A stretch of 64,000 bases of DNA from Streptomyces genisteinicus (GTDB lineage: Bacteria; Actinomycetota; Actinomycetes; Streptomycetales; Streptomycetaceae), in the NCBI RefSeq assembly GCF_014489615.1, contig NZ_CP060826.1, forward strand, positions 310,001 to 374,000, in the 5' to 3' direction. The notes beneath the pieces were generated by a model. That model did not search any database and was not told the DNA's origin. It saw only the letters and a list, made by a program, of their open reading frames with translations. Below, in pieces: positions 15,804 through 24,357 of this stretch. Each line of letters opens with the position of its first letter. Position 1 is the first letter of the stretch. A program made the translations under genes and the position numbers.

Positions 15804-16787
15804 TCAGGCGGGGAGCGCGGCCTTCAGCGGCTCCCACCACGACCGGTTCTCGCGGTACCAGCGGACCGTGTCGGCGAGTCCCCGGTCGAACGGTGTCCGC
15901 GGCGCGTACCCCAGCTCGCGGGAGATCTTGCCGGTGTCCACCGAGTACCGCCGGTCGTGGCCGGCGCGGTCCTCGACGTGCCGGACGGCGGACGCGTCGC
16001 GGCCGGTCAGCTCCAGCAGGCGGCCGACGAGCCGGCGGTTGGTCAGTTCGGTGCCGCCGCCGATGTTGTAGACCTCGCCCGCCCTGCCCCCGGCGGCGAC
16101 CAGGGCGACGCCCCGGCAGTGGTCGTCGACGTGGAGCCAGTCGCGCCGGTTGCCGCCGTCCCCGTACAGCGGCACGTCCAGGCCGTCGATGAGGCGGGTG
16201 GTGAAGAGCGGGACGGCCTTCTCCGGGTACTGGTGCGGGCCGTAGTTGTTGGAGCAGCGGGTCACCCGCACGTCCAGGTTGTGGGTGCGGTGGAAGGCCA
16301 GCGCGAGCAGGTCCGAGGACGCCTTGGAGGCGGCGTAGGGGGAGTTGGGCCGCAGCGGCTCGTCCTCCGTCCAGGAGCCCTCGTCGACGGAGCCGTAGAC
16401 CTCGTCGGTCGACACATGGACGAAGCGGACCCCGCCGGCGGCGGCCGCCGCCCGCAGCAGTGTGTGGGTGCCCATCACGTTGGTCGTCACGAACGCGGAG
16501 GCGTCCTCGATGGACCGGTCCACGTGGGACTCGGCGGCGAAGTGCACCACCAGGTCCGTGCCGTGCGTCAGCCGCTCCACCAGCGGGCCGTCGCAGATGT
16601 CGCCCCGGACGAACTCCAGGCGTGGATCGTCCGCCACCGGCGCCAGGTTGGCGAGGTTCCCCGCGTAGGTCAGTTTGTCGAGGACCACGGCCCGGGTGGC
16701 GGGCAGGTCCGGGTAGCCGCCGGACAGCAGCCGCCGCACGAAGTGCGAGCCGATGAAGCCCGCACCTCCGGTCACCAGTACGCGCAT
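15804..16787 (-). CDS. rmlB: dTDP-glucose 4,6-dehydratase
   Basis: A 327-aa extended SDR enzyme that converts dTDP-D-glucose to dTDP-4-keto-6-deoxyglucose. It shows the NAD motif GGAGFIGSH, VSTDEVYG with the catalytic Thr-Asp-Glu, YAASKASSD (YxxxK), NNYGPHQYPEKAVPLF and GDGGNRRDWLHVDDH, all diagnostic of RmlB. It lies 35 bp upstream of the thioesterase and downstream of RmlA. No further dTDP-deoxysugar genes (3,5-epimerase, 2,3-dehydratase, aminotransferase) are in the window, so the sugar pathway is incomplete here. Confidence 0.95.
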   Translation of the reverse strand: MRVLVTGGAGFIGSHFVRRLLSGGYPDLPATRAVVLDKLTYAGNLANLAPVADDPRLEFVRGDICDGPLVERLTHGTDLVVHFAAESHVDRSIEDASAFVTTNVMGTHTLLRAAAAAGGVRFVHVSTDEVYGSVDEGSWTEDEPLRPNSPYAASKASSDLLALAFHRTHNLDVRVTRCSNNYGPHQYPEKAVPLFTTRLIDGLDVPLYGDGGNRRDWLHVDDHCRGVALVAAGGRAGEVYNIGGGTELTNRRLVGRLLELTGRDASAVRHVEDRAGHDRRYSVDTGKISRELGYAPRTPFDRGLADTVRWYRENRSWWEPLKAALPA

Positions 16788-17079
16788 CGTGACGGGCCTT
16801 TCGCAGCGGTCTCGGTACAGGGGGACGGGCGGCCGTCCCCGGCGGCGCGTGCCGCCGGAGGTGCCGCGGGGGGCGTGCGCGGGTCCGGTGGGCGCCCGGG
16901 TGAAGCGTCCCGTCCCCGGCTGGAGCCGGGGTCGAGCACGGTCGGACCCCGGGCCGCCGCAGCGGACGGTCCCGCGGGGACGGGCCCGCGGGGAGTCCGG
17001 CGGGAGTCCGGCGGGCGGGAGCGGGACGGCGGGCGGAGGCGGGACGGCGGACGGGAGCGGTAGGGCGGGCGGCGCGGAC

Positions 17080-18147
17080 TCACGGCGTGATCTGGACCTT
17101 GCTGTGGTCCCCCACCACGAACCGGTGGGCCCTCGGCGTCCGGTTGGCGTGCGTGACCCGCGACTGACGGCCGATGAGGGAGGCCTCGATCCGGCCCACC
17201 CCCTCGATGCTCGACCCCGCCAGCACGATCGAGAACTCGATCTCGCTGGAGTCGATCACGCAGTCCTCGGCGACCGAGGTCGAGGGGCCGATGTACGAGT
17301 TGGTGACCGTGGTGCCCGCGCCGATCACGGCAGGCCCCACGATGCGCGAACGGTGGACCTGGGCGCCCCGTTCGATCCTGACGCGGCCGATGATCTCGCT
17401 GTCCGCGTCGACCAGCCCGTCCGTGCACGGTTCGAGTCTCTCCAGCACGGAACGGTTGACCTCCAGCATGTCGGTGACGTTGCCGGTGTCCTTCCAGTAC
17501 CCGGTGACCAGCGTCGAGCGGACGGTGCGGTCCTGGTCGATCAGCCACTGGAGCGCGTCGGTGATCTCCAGCTCGCCGCGGGCGGAGGGCTCGATGGCCT
17601 GCACGGCCTCGTGGACGGCGGGAGTGAAGAGGTAGACCCCGACCACCGCGAGGTCGCTCATCGGGTTCTTGGGTTTCTCCTCGATGCGGACGACCCGCCC
17701 CTCGGCGTCCAGTTCGGCGACGCCGAAGGCCGTCGGATCGTCCACCTGCGTCAGCAGGATGTCGGCGTCGGGCCGGTTGCGGTGGAAACTGCCCACCAGT
17801 TCGCTGATGCCGCCCACGATGAAGTTGTCGCCCAGGTACATGACGAAGTCGTCCTCGGCGAGGTAGTCCCGCGCCACCAGCACGGCGTGGGCCAGGCCCA
17901 GCGGCCGGTCCTGGGGGATGTAGGTGACGCGGGCGCCGAAGGCGCTGCCGTCGCCGACCGCCGCCCGGATCTCGTCGGCGGTGTAGCCCACGATGATGCC
18001 GATGTCGGTGATCCCCGCGGCCACCAGGGACTCGATTCCGTAGAACAGCACGGGTTTGTTGGCCACGGGGACCAGTTGTTTCGGCGCGGTATGGGTGATC
18101 GGCAGCAGCCGGCTGCCCGTTCCGCCTGCGAGTACGAGTGCCTTCAT
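17080..18147 (-). CDS. rmlA: Glucose-1-phosphate thymidylyltransferase, long form
   Basis: A 355-aa enzyme that makes dTDP-glucose from glucose-1-phosphate and dTTP. The N-terminal nucleotidyltransferase domain begins KALVLAGGTGSRLLPITHTAPKQLVPV, with EEKPK and YLGDNF. About 100 C-terminal residues form a hexapeptide beta-helix (GPAVIGAGTTVTNSYIGPSTSV), as in StrD-type RmlA of antibiotic clusters. The start is ATG 18147 behind GAGGGGA. It is the first gene of the leftward operon. The 292-bp gap to RmlB (16788-17079) holds only G-rich short repeats. Confidence 0.94.
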   Translation of the reverse strand: MKALVLAGGTGSRLLPITHTAPKQLVPVANKPVLFYGIESLVAAGITDIGIIVGYTADEIRAAVGDGSAFGARVTYIPQDRPLGLAHAVLVARDYLAEDDFVMYLGDNFIVGGISELVGSFHRNRPDADILLTQVDDPTAFGVAELDAEGRVVRIEEKPKNPMSDLAVVGVYLFTPAVHEAVQAIEPSARGELEITDALQWLIDQDRTVRSTLVTGYWKDTGNVTDMLEVNRSVLERLEPCTDGLVDADSEIIGRVRIERGAQVHRSRIVGPAVIGAGTTVTNSYIGPSTSVAEDCVIDSSEIEFSIVLAGSSIEGVGRIEASLIGRQSRVTHANRTPRAHRFVVGDHSKVQITP

Positions 18148-18539
18148 CCTCAGTCCCCTCGCCCTGGCTCGGCCCGCACGGCGGCGGCCCGAGTGCCCGG
18201 ACCGCGACGGGGGATGTGCGCGGCCCGGGCCGTTGGCAGGCTCTTCCGGCCGCGTTCCGAGAAGCGCGGCAGGGCCGGGCCCGGGTCGGCGGCGCACGGC
18301 GAGCCGTCCCGAATGTAACCGTCCCCCCGGCGCGGGCGAACCCCTACCCGCGCCCCCTCGGCCCTTGTCTCGCCGCCGTCCGCCGCTGATCGGTAGGGGG
18401 CCGCGTGCACGGCACCGGATCCCCGGGGGGCCGCGAGGCGGGGGTCCGGCGTGCGCGGGGCGGGTCACGAGACGGCCGGGAGCGGGCGTCCGGAGGTGTG
18501 CGGGCGAGGGGCCGGGGGCCCCGGGGCGGGCGTCCGGAG

Positions 18540-18594
18540 GTACGGCAGCCGTCGGGCAGCGGTCCGGCAGTGGTCCGGCAGCGGTCCTCCAGCG
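18540..18594 (+). promoter_or_regulatory. Five 11-bp tandem units (possible SARP array)
   Basis: Five consecutive 11-bp units run from 18540: GTACGGCAGCC, GTCGGGCAGCG, GTCCGGCAGTG, GTCCGGCAGCG, GTCCTCCAGCG. The last contains the CTCCAGCG box found before other operons. Strict one-helical-turn phasing suggests cooperative binding of an activator. Which of the two divergent operons it serves is not clear. Confidence 0.55.
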
Positions 18595-18718
18595 GCCGTG
18601 GTGCGGCGGTCCAGAGATGCCGGGCCCGGCGTCCGGAGGTCCGGGGCCGGGCGTCCGGAGGTGTGCGGGCGGGGGTCCAGCGGTCCTGGGGCGTTCGTCC
18701 ACAGGTCCGGCGGCCGTC

Positions 18719-18761
18719 CTCCAGAGGGTGCCGAGCAGCTCTTGAGCGCTCCTCTAGCGGG
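18719..18761 (+). promoter_or_regulatory. SARP-type direct repeats upstream of the nucleotide-sugar dehydrogenase
   Basis: CTCCAGAGGG (18719), GCCGAGCAGC (18730), CTTGAGCGCT (18741) and CTCTAGCGGG (18752) are exactly 11 bp apart. GGCAAT at 18776-18781 could be a -10 hexamer about 14 bp beyond the last unit. This probably drives the operon that starts at 18954. Confidence 0.6.
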
Positions 18762-18953
18762 TGGTCCGAGGCTGTGGCAATCCGTAGGGAGCCGCCTCCC
18801 CAGAGCACCAGGTCAGGCCCGCTTCCTCTTGCCCGGCCCGCCCCGTGCCGCCCGGCTCCGTGCCGAGGGCGGCACGGCGGGGGCACACGGGCGAGGGGTT
18901 CAACGCCCCCCGTCGTGACACTTCCACCGGCCCCATGCCTGCGAGGAACACAG

Positions 18954-20285
18954 ATGGATCTGATCGCCACCGCACCTGCCCACGAGGCGCCCGCCACCCC
19001 GGCCGGCCTCGGCACCGCCCTCGGGACGCCCGTACGCCCCGTGGAGGTCGCCGTGGTCGGCATCGGCTACGCCGGGCTGCCCCTGGCCGTCGCCGCCGCC
19101 GCGGCCGGCCACCGCACCCGCGGCCTCGACCTCAACGACTTCCTCGTCGCCCAGGTCAACATCGGCCGCCCCCCGGGCGACACGGTCGCCCCCGCCGAAC
19201 TCGCCGCCGTCTCCGGACTCCTCGACGCCACCACCGACCCGGCCTTCCTGGAGCAGTGCACGGTGATCGCGCTCTGCGTCCCCACCCCGGTGGACGCCCA
19301 CGGCGTCCCCGACCTGGGACCGCTGCTCGCCGCGACCCGCACCGTGCGCGACCGCCTCACCCCCGGCCAGCTCGTGATCATCGAGTCCACCATCAGCCCC
19401 GGCACCACCGACGGCGTGATCCGCGCAGTGCTGGAGGAGTCCGGGCTCACCGCCGGCAGCGACTTCTTCCTCGCCTTCTCGCCCGAGCGCGTCGACCCGG
19501 GCAACGAGCGGTACGGCCTGCACAACACCCCGAAGGTCGTCGGCGGCCTGACCCCCGAGTGCGCCTCCCGCGCGGCCGCCTTCTACCGCGGCTTCGCCAC
19601 CGAGGTCCACGTCACCCGCTCCACCCGCGAGGCCGAGGCGGCGAAGATCCTGGAGAACACCTACCGGCAGGTCAACCTCGCGCTGATCAACGAGTTCGCG
19701 CAGATCTGCCACCGCCTCGACGTCGACGTCTGGGACACCATCGACGCCGCCGCCACCAAGCCCTTCGGGTTCACCCCGTTCCGCCCCGGCACCGGCGTCG
19801 GCGGCCACTGCATCCCCGTCGACCCGCTCTACCTCGTCCACCGGGCCGCCCAGGAGGGCATCCCCTTCCGCATGGCGGAGCAGGCCCAGCGCGTCAACGA
19901 CTCCATGCCGATCTGGGTCGCCTCCCGCGCCCGGGAGATCCTCGCGGAGCGCGCGGGCGGTGTCCGCGGCGCCCGGGTGCTGCTCCTCGGCGTCACCTAC
20001 AAGCCCGACGTCGCCGACGTCCGCCACTCGCCGGCCGAGCCGCTCGCCGCCGAACTCCACGCCCTCGGCGCCGAGGTGAGCTTCCACGACCCGTACGTCG
20101 AGTCCTTCACGGCCCGCGGCCGCGACATCCCGGCCGCCCGCGACCTGGGCGCCGCCGTCGCCGGAGCCGACCTCACCGTCGTCGTCCAGCGCCACCGCGC
20201 CTACCGCGACGACGTCCTCGCCGCCGCCCGGCTGCTCCTCGACCCCAGCGGCCCCGCCAGCTGTCGCGGAACGGCACGGCCATGA
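18954..20285 (+). CDS. Nucleotide-sugar 6-dehydrogenase (UDP-ManNAc/GlcNAc/Glc dehydrogenase family)
   Basis: A 443-aa NAD-dependent four-electron oxidase that turns a nucleotide hexose C6-OH into a carboxylate. It shows the NAD-binding VVGIGYAGLPLAVAAAAAG, ESTISPGTT, SPERVDPGN and GTGVGGHCIPVDPLYL with the catalytic Cys. The last motif, with its ERVDPG partner, is closest to WecC-type UDP-N-acetylmannosamine/glucosamine dehydrogenases rather than plain UDP-glucose dehydrogenase. A deacetylase two genes downstream supports an N-acetyl-hexosamine substrate (inference). It is the first gene of a long operon. Its stop overlaps the NRPS start (ATGA). Confidence 0.9.
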   Translation: MDLIATAPAHEAPATPAGLGTALGTPVRPVEVAVVGIGYAGLPLAVAAAAAGHRTRGLDLNDFLVAQVNIGRPPGDTVAPAELAAVSGLLDATTDPAFLEQCTVIALCVPTPVDAHGVPDLGPLLAATRTVRDRLTPGQLVIIESTISPGTTDGVIRAVLEESGLTAGSDFFLAFSPERVDPGNERYGLHNTPKVVGGLTPECASRAAAFYRGFATEVHVTRSTREAEAAKILENTYRQVNLALINEFAQICHRLDVDVWDTIDAAATKPFGFTPFRPGTGVGGHCIPVDPLYLVHRAAQEGIPFRMAEQAQRVNDSMPIWVASRAREILAERAGGVRGARVLLLGVTYKPDVADVRHSPAEPLAAELHALGAEVSFHDPYVESFTARGRDIPAARDLGAAVAGADLTVVVQRHRAYRDDVLAAARLLLDPSGPASCRGTARP

Positions 20286-23200
20286 CCCGCCGCACGCCGC
20301 AGGCCGACGCCGGTCACCGCCCGCCCCACGAAAGCCGAGTTCCCGTGCACACCGCCTCCGCGACCGCCTCCGGCCCCGCGACTGCCACCGCCTCCGTGCC
20401 CGCCACCGGCCAGGCGACCGCCCGCCCCGCCCCGGTGGTGCGCTCCGTCCACGCCCACGTCCGCGCCACGCCCGGGGCCGTCGCCCTGCGCGACGCCCGG
20501 GGCGGCACCACCGGCTACGCCGAGCTGTGGGAGCGGGCCACGGCCACCGCACGCGAGCTGCGGCGGACCGGGGTCACCGAGGGCGGCCTGGTCGCCGTGC
20601 ACCTTCCCGCCGGACCCGAGGCCGTCGTCGCCATGCTCGGCACCTGGCTCGCCGGGGCCGCCGTCCTCCCCCTCGACACCGCCACCCCCGAGGAGCGCCG
20701 CACACAGCTGCTCGGCTCCTCCGGGGCGTGCGCCGTCATCGACCACCGCGACGGCGGCCGGCCCCGGCCGCTCGACGGCGGGCGGCCCGTGGGCGGCGAC
20801 CCGGCGGTCCGCCCCGCCTACGTCATCCACACCTCCGGCTCCACCGGCACCCCCAAGGGCGTCCTGGTCGGCCACGAGGCGCTCGCCGGACACGTCACCG
20901 CCTGCGCCGGCCTCTTCGGGCTGACCGCGGCCGACACCGTCCTGCAGTTCGCCAGCATCGGCTTCGACGTCGCCCAGGAGGAGATCTGGCCCACCCTCGC
21001 GGCGGGCGGCACCCTCGCCTTCCGCGAGCCCGGCGTCCCGGACGCCGCGTCGCTCGCCGCCACCGCCCGCGACCTGGGCGTCACCGTGCTCCAACTCCCC
21101 ACCGCCTACTGGCGGATGCTCTGCGGCGAACTCGACGGCGCGAGCGCCCCCTCCTTCGGCGGCGTGCGCACCGTGGTCATCGGCGGCGAGAACGCCACCA
21201 CCGCCGACGCCCGCGCCCACCGCCGCTCCCCGCTCGGCCACACCACCCTCGTCAACGGCTACGGGCCGACCGAGACCGTGGTCACCGCCACCGCCCTGGT
21301 CCTCGCCCCGAACACCCCCGTCCCCGACACCGCCGGACTGCCCATCGGCGGCCCCGTCGGGGAACGCCTCCTGCACGTCCTCGACGAGCGGCGCCTGCCC
21401 GCAGCCGACGGCACCGGCGAACTGTGGATCGGCGGCCCCCTGCTGGCCGACGGCTACCTCCACGACCCGGAACGCACCCGCGAACGCTTCCTTCCCGACC
21501 CGTACGCCGAGGCGCCCGGCGCCCGCATGTACCGCACCGGCGACCTCGTGCGCCGGCTGGCCGGCGGCGGGCTGGAGTTCCTCGGCCGCGTCGACAACCA
21601 GGTCAAGGTGCGCGGCCACCGGATCGAGCTGGACGAGGCCGACCGGCACCTCATGGACACCCCGGGCGTGGCCGCCGCCGCCGCGTTCACCCTCGACGAC
21701 GGGGACGGCGGCCGCCTCCTGGCCGCCGCCGTGACCGCCGCCCCCGGCACCGCCCTCACCCCGCAGGCGGTCCGCGAGCACCTGCGCGAGCGGGTCCCGG
21801 CCCAGCTGGTCCCCGGCCGCCTCGCCGTACTGGAGCGGATGCCGCTCACGGTCTCCGGGAAGATCGACCGCCGCGCGGCCGAGGCCGCCGTCGCCGCCCT
21901 GACCGCGGAACCCGGCGGCGAGACGCCCGGCGAGAGGCCCGGAGAGACGCCCGCCACCGCGCTGGACGCCCTGGTGGCAGCCGTGCGACAGCTGATCCAG
22001 GCGCCCGGATTCGGCCCCGACGACGACTTCCTCGCCCACGGCGGCGACTCGCTGACGGCCCTGCGGATCTGCGCGACGATGCGCTCCCGCGGTCTCCCGC
22101 TGCACCCGGCCGACCTGCTCACCGGCCGCACCGCGCGGGCCGCCGCGGCCCGCGCCGCCCGGCGCGCGGCCCCCGCCCCGGGCGACGGCCGGGAGGCCGA
22201 CGGGCCCCTCGGCCTGCTGCCCGCCCAGCGCCGCTGGCTCCTCGACGGGGACCTCCCGGAGCCCGACCACTTCTGCCTCAACGCCCTCTTCACCACCACC
22301 GCCGCGCCCGACACCGGACGTCTGCGGGCCATCGCCCACGACCTGCTCGTCCGCCACCCCGCGCTGCGCACCGCGCTCGCCGCCGACGGCACGGTCCGCC
22401 TCACCGAACCGGACCCGGCCGCCGCCGTCCACCGGGCGGACCTGCGCCACCTGTCCGCCGACGAGGCCGGCGGCCGGCTCCACCGGCTGCTCGCCGACAC
22501 CCAGCGCTCCCTCTCCCTGGCCGACGGCCGGGTGTTCCGGCTCACCTGGGCCGACCTGCCCGACGGCACCGCCCGCCTGCTGCTGACCGTCCACCACTTC
22601 GTCCTCGACGGGGTGTCGATGGGCCTGCTCGGCGATGACCTGGAGGCGCTGCTCGACGGCCGCGTCCCCGACCGCTCGGCGACCGGTCCCCGTGCGGCGG
22701 GCGCCGCCCTCGCCGACTGGCTCACCACCCCCGAGGCCCGCAGCGACGCGGCCCGCTGGGCCGGGGCCGCCGCCGGCGCCGCCCCGCTGCGCCCCGCCCT
22801 GGACGGCCCGGTCACGCTGCCCACCCTGCGCACCCACCGCGCCCGCATCGGGGCCGACGCCACCCGCCTGGTCACCCACGAGCTGCCCCGCACCGGCGTC
22901 GCCCCGCACGACTTCGCCCTCGGCTGCCTGGTCGGCGGCCTCGCCCGGTGGACCGGCGAGGCGACCCACGGCGTCGACGTCTACGCCCACAGCCGCGACG
23001 TCTTCCCCGGGGAGCTCGACCTCTCCCGCACGGTCTCCTACGTGCAGAGCACCTTCCCCGCGGTGCTGACCTGGCGGGGCGACGGGCCGGACGCGCTGCG
23101 CGGGGCGCTGGCGGGGCTCGCCGCGCTGCCCGCGCGTCGGTACGGCTTCGACGCCCTGCGGTTCGGCTCCCCCGAGGCATCGGAGCGCGCCGCGCTCGCC

Positions 23201-23530
23201 GCCCGCCCCCGCCCGGACGTCCGGCTCAACTTCCGCGGGCATCTGATGCGGCTGGAACAGCGGGCGCCCGGGTCCGTCCTCGCCCCGGCCGCCGAGGACT
23301 TCGGCGCCCACCGCTCCCCGCTCCAGCGCGAGCGCTACCTGCTGATGGCCGAGGGGGACATCGTCGGAGGCGAACTGGAGATGAGCTACAAGTACTCCAC
23401 CGGCCACTGGCGGCCGGAGCAGATCGAGGCGCTGGCCCGCGCCGTCGGGCAGGTCATGACGGAGGTCCTGGCGGGCACCGGCGGCGACCGCGGGACGGCG
23501 GCGGCGACGGCGACGGCGGGTGCGCGATGA
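20282..23530 (+). CDS. NRPS module with A-T-C order
   Basis: A 1082-aa synthetase. Adenylation (about residues 50-545) shows VIHTSGSTGTPKG, FDVAQEEIWPTLAAGGTL, NGYGPTETV, YRTGDLVRR, NQVKVRGHRIEL and LTVSGKIDR. The conserved Asp of the amino-acid pocket is present in FDVAQ, so an alpha-amino acid is likely, but I do not call the substrate. The carrier Ser is at about 589 in HGGDSLTALR. The C-terminal condensation domain has an intact HHFVLDG (about 770). An amino acid loaded first and then condensed with a downstream acceptor fits a free amine partner such as an amino sugar. The gene overlaps both neighbours by 4 bp. Confidence 0.93.
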   Translation: MTRRTPQADAGHRPPHESRVPVHTASATASGPATATASVPATGQATARPAPVVRSVHAHVRATPGAVALRDARGGTTGYAELWERATATARELRRTGVTEGGLVAVHLPAGPEAVVAMLGTWLAGAAVLPLDTATPEERRTQLLGSSGACAVIDHRDGGRPRPLDGGRPVGGDPAVRPAYVIHTSGSTGTPKGVLVGHEALAGHVTACAGLFGLTAADTVLQFASIGFDVAQEEIWPTLAAGGTLAFREPGVPDAASLAATARDLGVTVLQLPTAYWRMLCGELDGASAPSFGGVRTVVIGGENATTADARAHRRSPLGHTTLVNGYGPTETVVTATALVLAPNTPVPDTAGLPIGGPVGERLLHVLDERRLPAADGTGELWIGGPLLADGYLHDPERTRERFLPDPYAEAPGARMYRTGDLVRRLAGGGLEFLGRVDNQVKVRGHRIELDEADRHLMDTPGVAAAAAFTLDDGDGGRLLAAAVTAAPGTALTPQAVREHLRERVPAQLVPGRLAVLERMPLTVSGKIDRRAAEAAVAALTAEPGGETPGERPGETPATALDALVAAVRQLIQAPGFGPDDDFLAHGGDSLTALRICATMRSRGLPLHPADLLTGRTARAAAARAARRAAPAPGDGREADGPLGLLPAQRRWLLDGDLPEPDHFCLNALFTTTAAPDTGRLRAIAHDLLVRHPALRTALAADGTVRLTEPDPAAAVHRADLRHLSADEAGGRLHRLLADTQRSLSLADGRVFRLTWADLPDGTARLLLTVHHFVLDGVSMGLLGDDLEALLDGRVPDRSATGPRAAGAALADWLTTPEARSDAARWAGAAAGAAPLRPALDGPVTLPTLRTHRARIGADATRLVTHELPRTGVAPHDFALGCLVGGLARWTGEATHGVDVYAHSRDVFPGELDLSRTVSYVQSTFPAVLTWRGDGPDALRGALAGLAALPARRYGFDALRFGSPEASERAALAARPRPDVRLNFRGHLMRLEQRAPGSVLAPAAEDFGAHRSPLQRERYLLMAEGDIVGGELEMSYKYSTGHWRPEQIEALARAVGQVMTEVLAGTGGDRGTAAATATAGAR

Positions 23531-24303
23531 CGCCGCCCGCCGCGGCGGCCGCGGCCCCGTACGTCCCGGGCATCGCCGATGCCCACCAGCCCGCCACGAG
23601 CAGCGCCCCCGGCTGGCCCCTGGTCCTCTACTTCCACCACGTCAACCCCACGCTGCGGCACTACACCGCGCTGTCGCCCGAGGAGTTCCGCGCGGGACTG
23701 ACCCGGGTGCTGCGGGAGTTCGACCCGTACGAGCCGGCCGACCTCCTCGCCGAGGGCGGACCGCGCAGGCCCGGCCGGCCCACGGTGCTGGTCACCTTCG
23801 ACGACGGCTACCGCGACAACCTCACCCACGCCCGGCCGATCCTGGCCGAACTGGGCGTCCGGGCCGTGCTCTTCGCCTGCACCGGGCTGCTCGGGCAGCG
23901 CAGCGACCACCCGCGCGAGGACTATCTGACCGGGGCCGAGTGCGACCTGCTCGCCTCGGACGGGCACCTGATCGGCGCCCACACCAGCACCCACCCCCAT
24001 CTCGACGCCCTGCCGGGCGACCGGGCACGCCGGGAGTGCGCCGACTCCCTCGACGCCGTCGCCGCCCGGTACGGCCCCGGCCCCGCCCGCCTCTTCGCCT
24101 ACCCGTACGGGGGCATCCCCGAGGACGCCGGACTCCCGGCCGACGTCCTGGCGTTCGGGACCGTCCGGTCCCCGGCCGTGCCGTGGACGGCGAGCCCCCA
24201 GGCGATCCGGCGCACCTATCTGCCCGCCGGGGCCGCCGGCACCTGGGACGGACTGGTCCGGCACTGGCGCGGGCAGTGGGAGGCCGCCGCCTCCGCCGCC
24301 TGA
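23527..24303 (+). CDS. Polysaccharide deacetylase (CE4/NodB family)
   Basis: A 258-aa protein with the metal-dependent deacetylase motifs TFDDGYRDN (motif 1), HTSTHPHL (HxxxH, motif 2) and FAYPYGG (motif 3). The family removes N-acetyl groups from sugars. No signal peptide is evident, so it probably acts in the cytoplasm. Lying directly after the sugar dehydrogenase and NRPS genes, it would free the sugar amine for amide formation (inference). ATGA overlap with the NRPS gene. Confidence 0.9.
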   Translation: MTPPAAAAAAPYVPGIADAHQPATSSAPGWPLVLYFHHVNPTLRHYTALSPEEFRAGLTRVLREFDPYEPADLLAEGGPRRPGRPTVLVTFDDGYRDNLTHARPILAELGVRAVLFACTGLLGQRSDHPREDYLTGAECDLLASDGHLIGAHTSTHPHLDALPGDRARRECADSLDAVAARYGPGPARLFAYPYGGIPEDAGLPADVLAFGTVRSPAVPWTASPQAIRRTYLPAGAAGTWDGLVRHWRGQWEAAASAA

Positions 24304-24357
24304 CGACCGACCCCGCCGCGCCGGCAGCGCGCGGACCACTCAGCTAGGAGAGAACCC

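Larger units (their letters stand above)
18148..18953. other. Repeat-rich divergent promoter region (806 bp)
   Basis: It separates the leftward rmlA operon from the long rightward tailoring operon. No supported gene was seen. About 18440-18760 is dense in GTCCGGAGGT and GGTCC-type words and contains two 11-bp-phased arrays, listed separately. The rightward gene starts at 18954 after GAGGA. Confidence 0.7.

Noticed and set aside
15804..18147. A complete dTDP-deoxysugar pathway
   Set aside because: Only RmlA and RmlB are in the window. No epimerase, 4-ketoreductase, 2,3-dehydratase, aminotransferase or GT1 glycosyltransferase was found.
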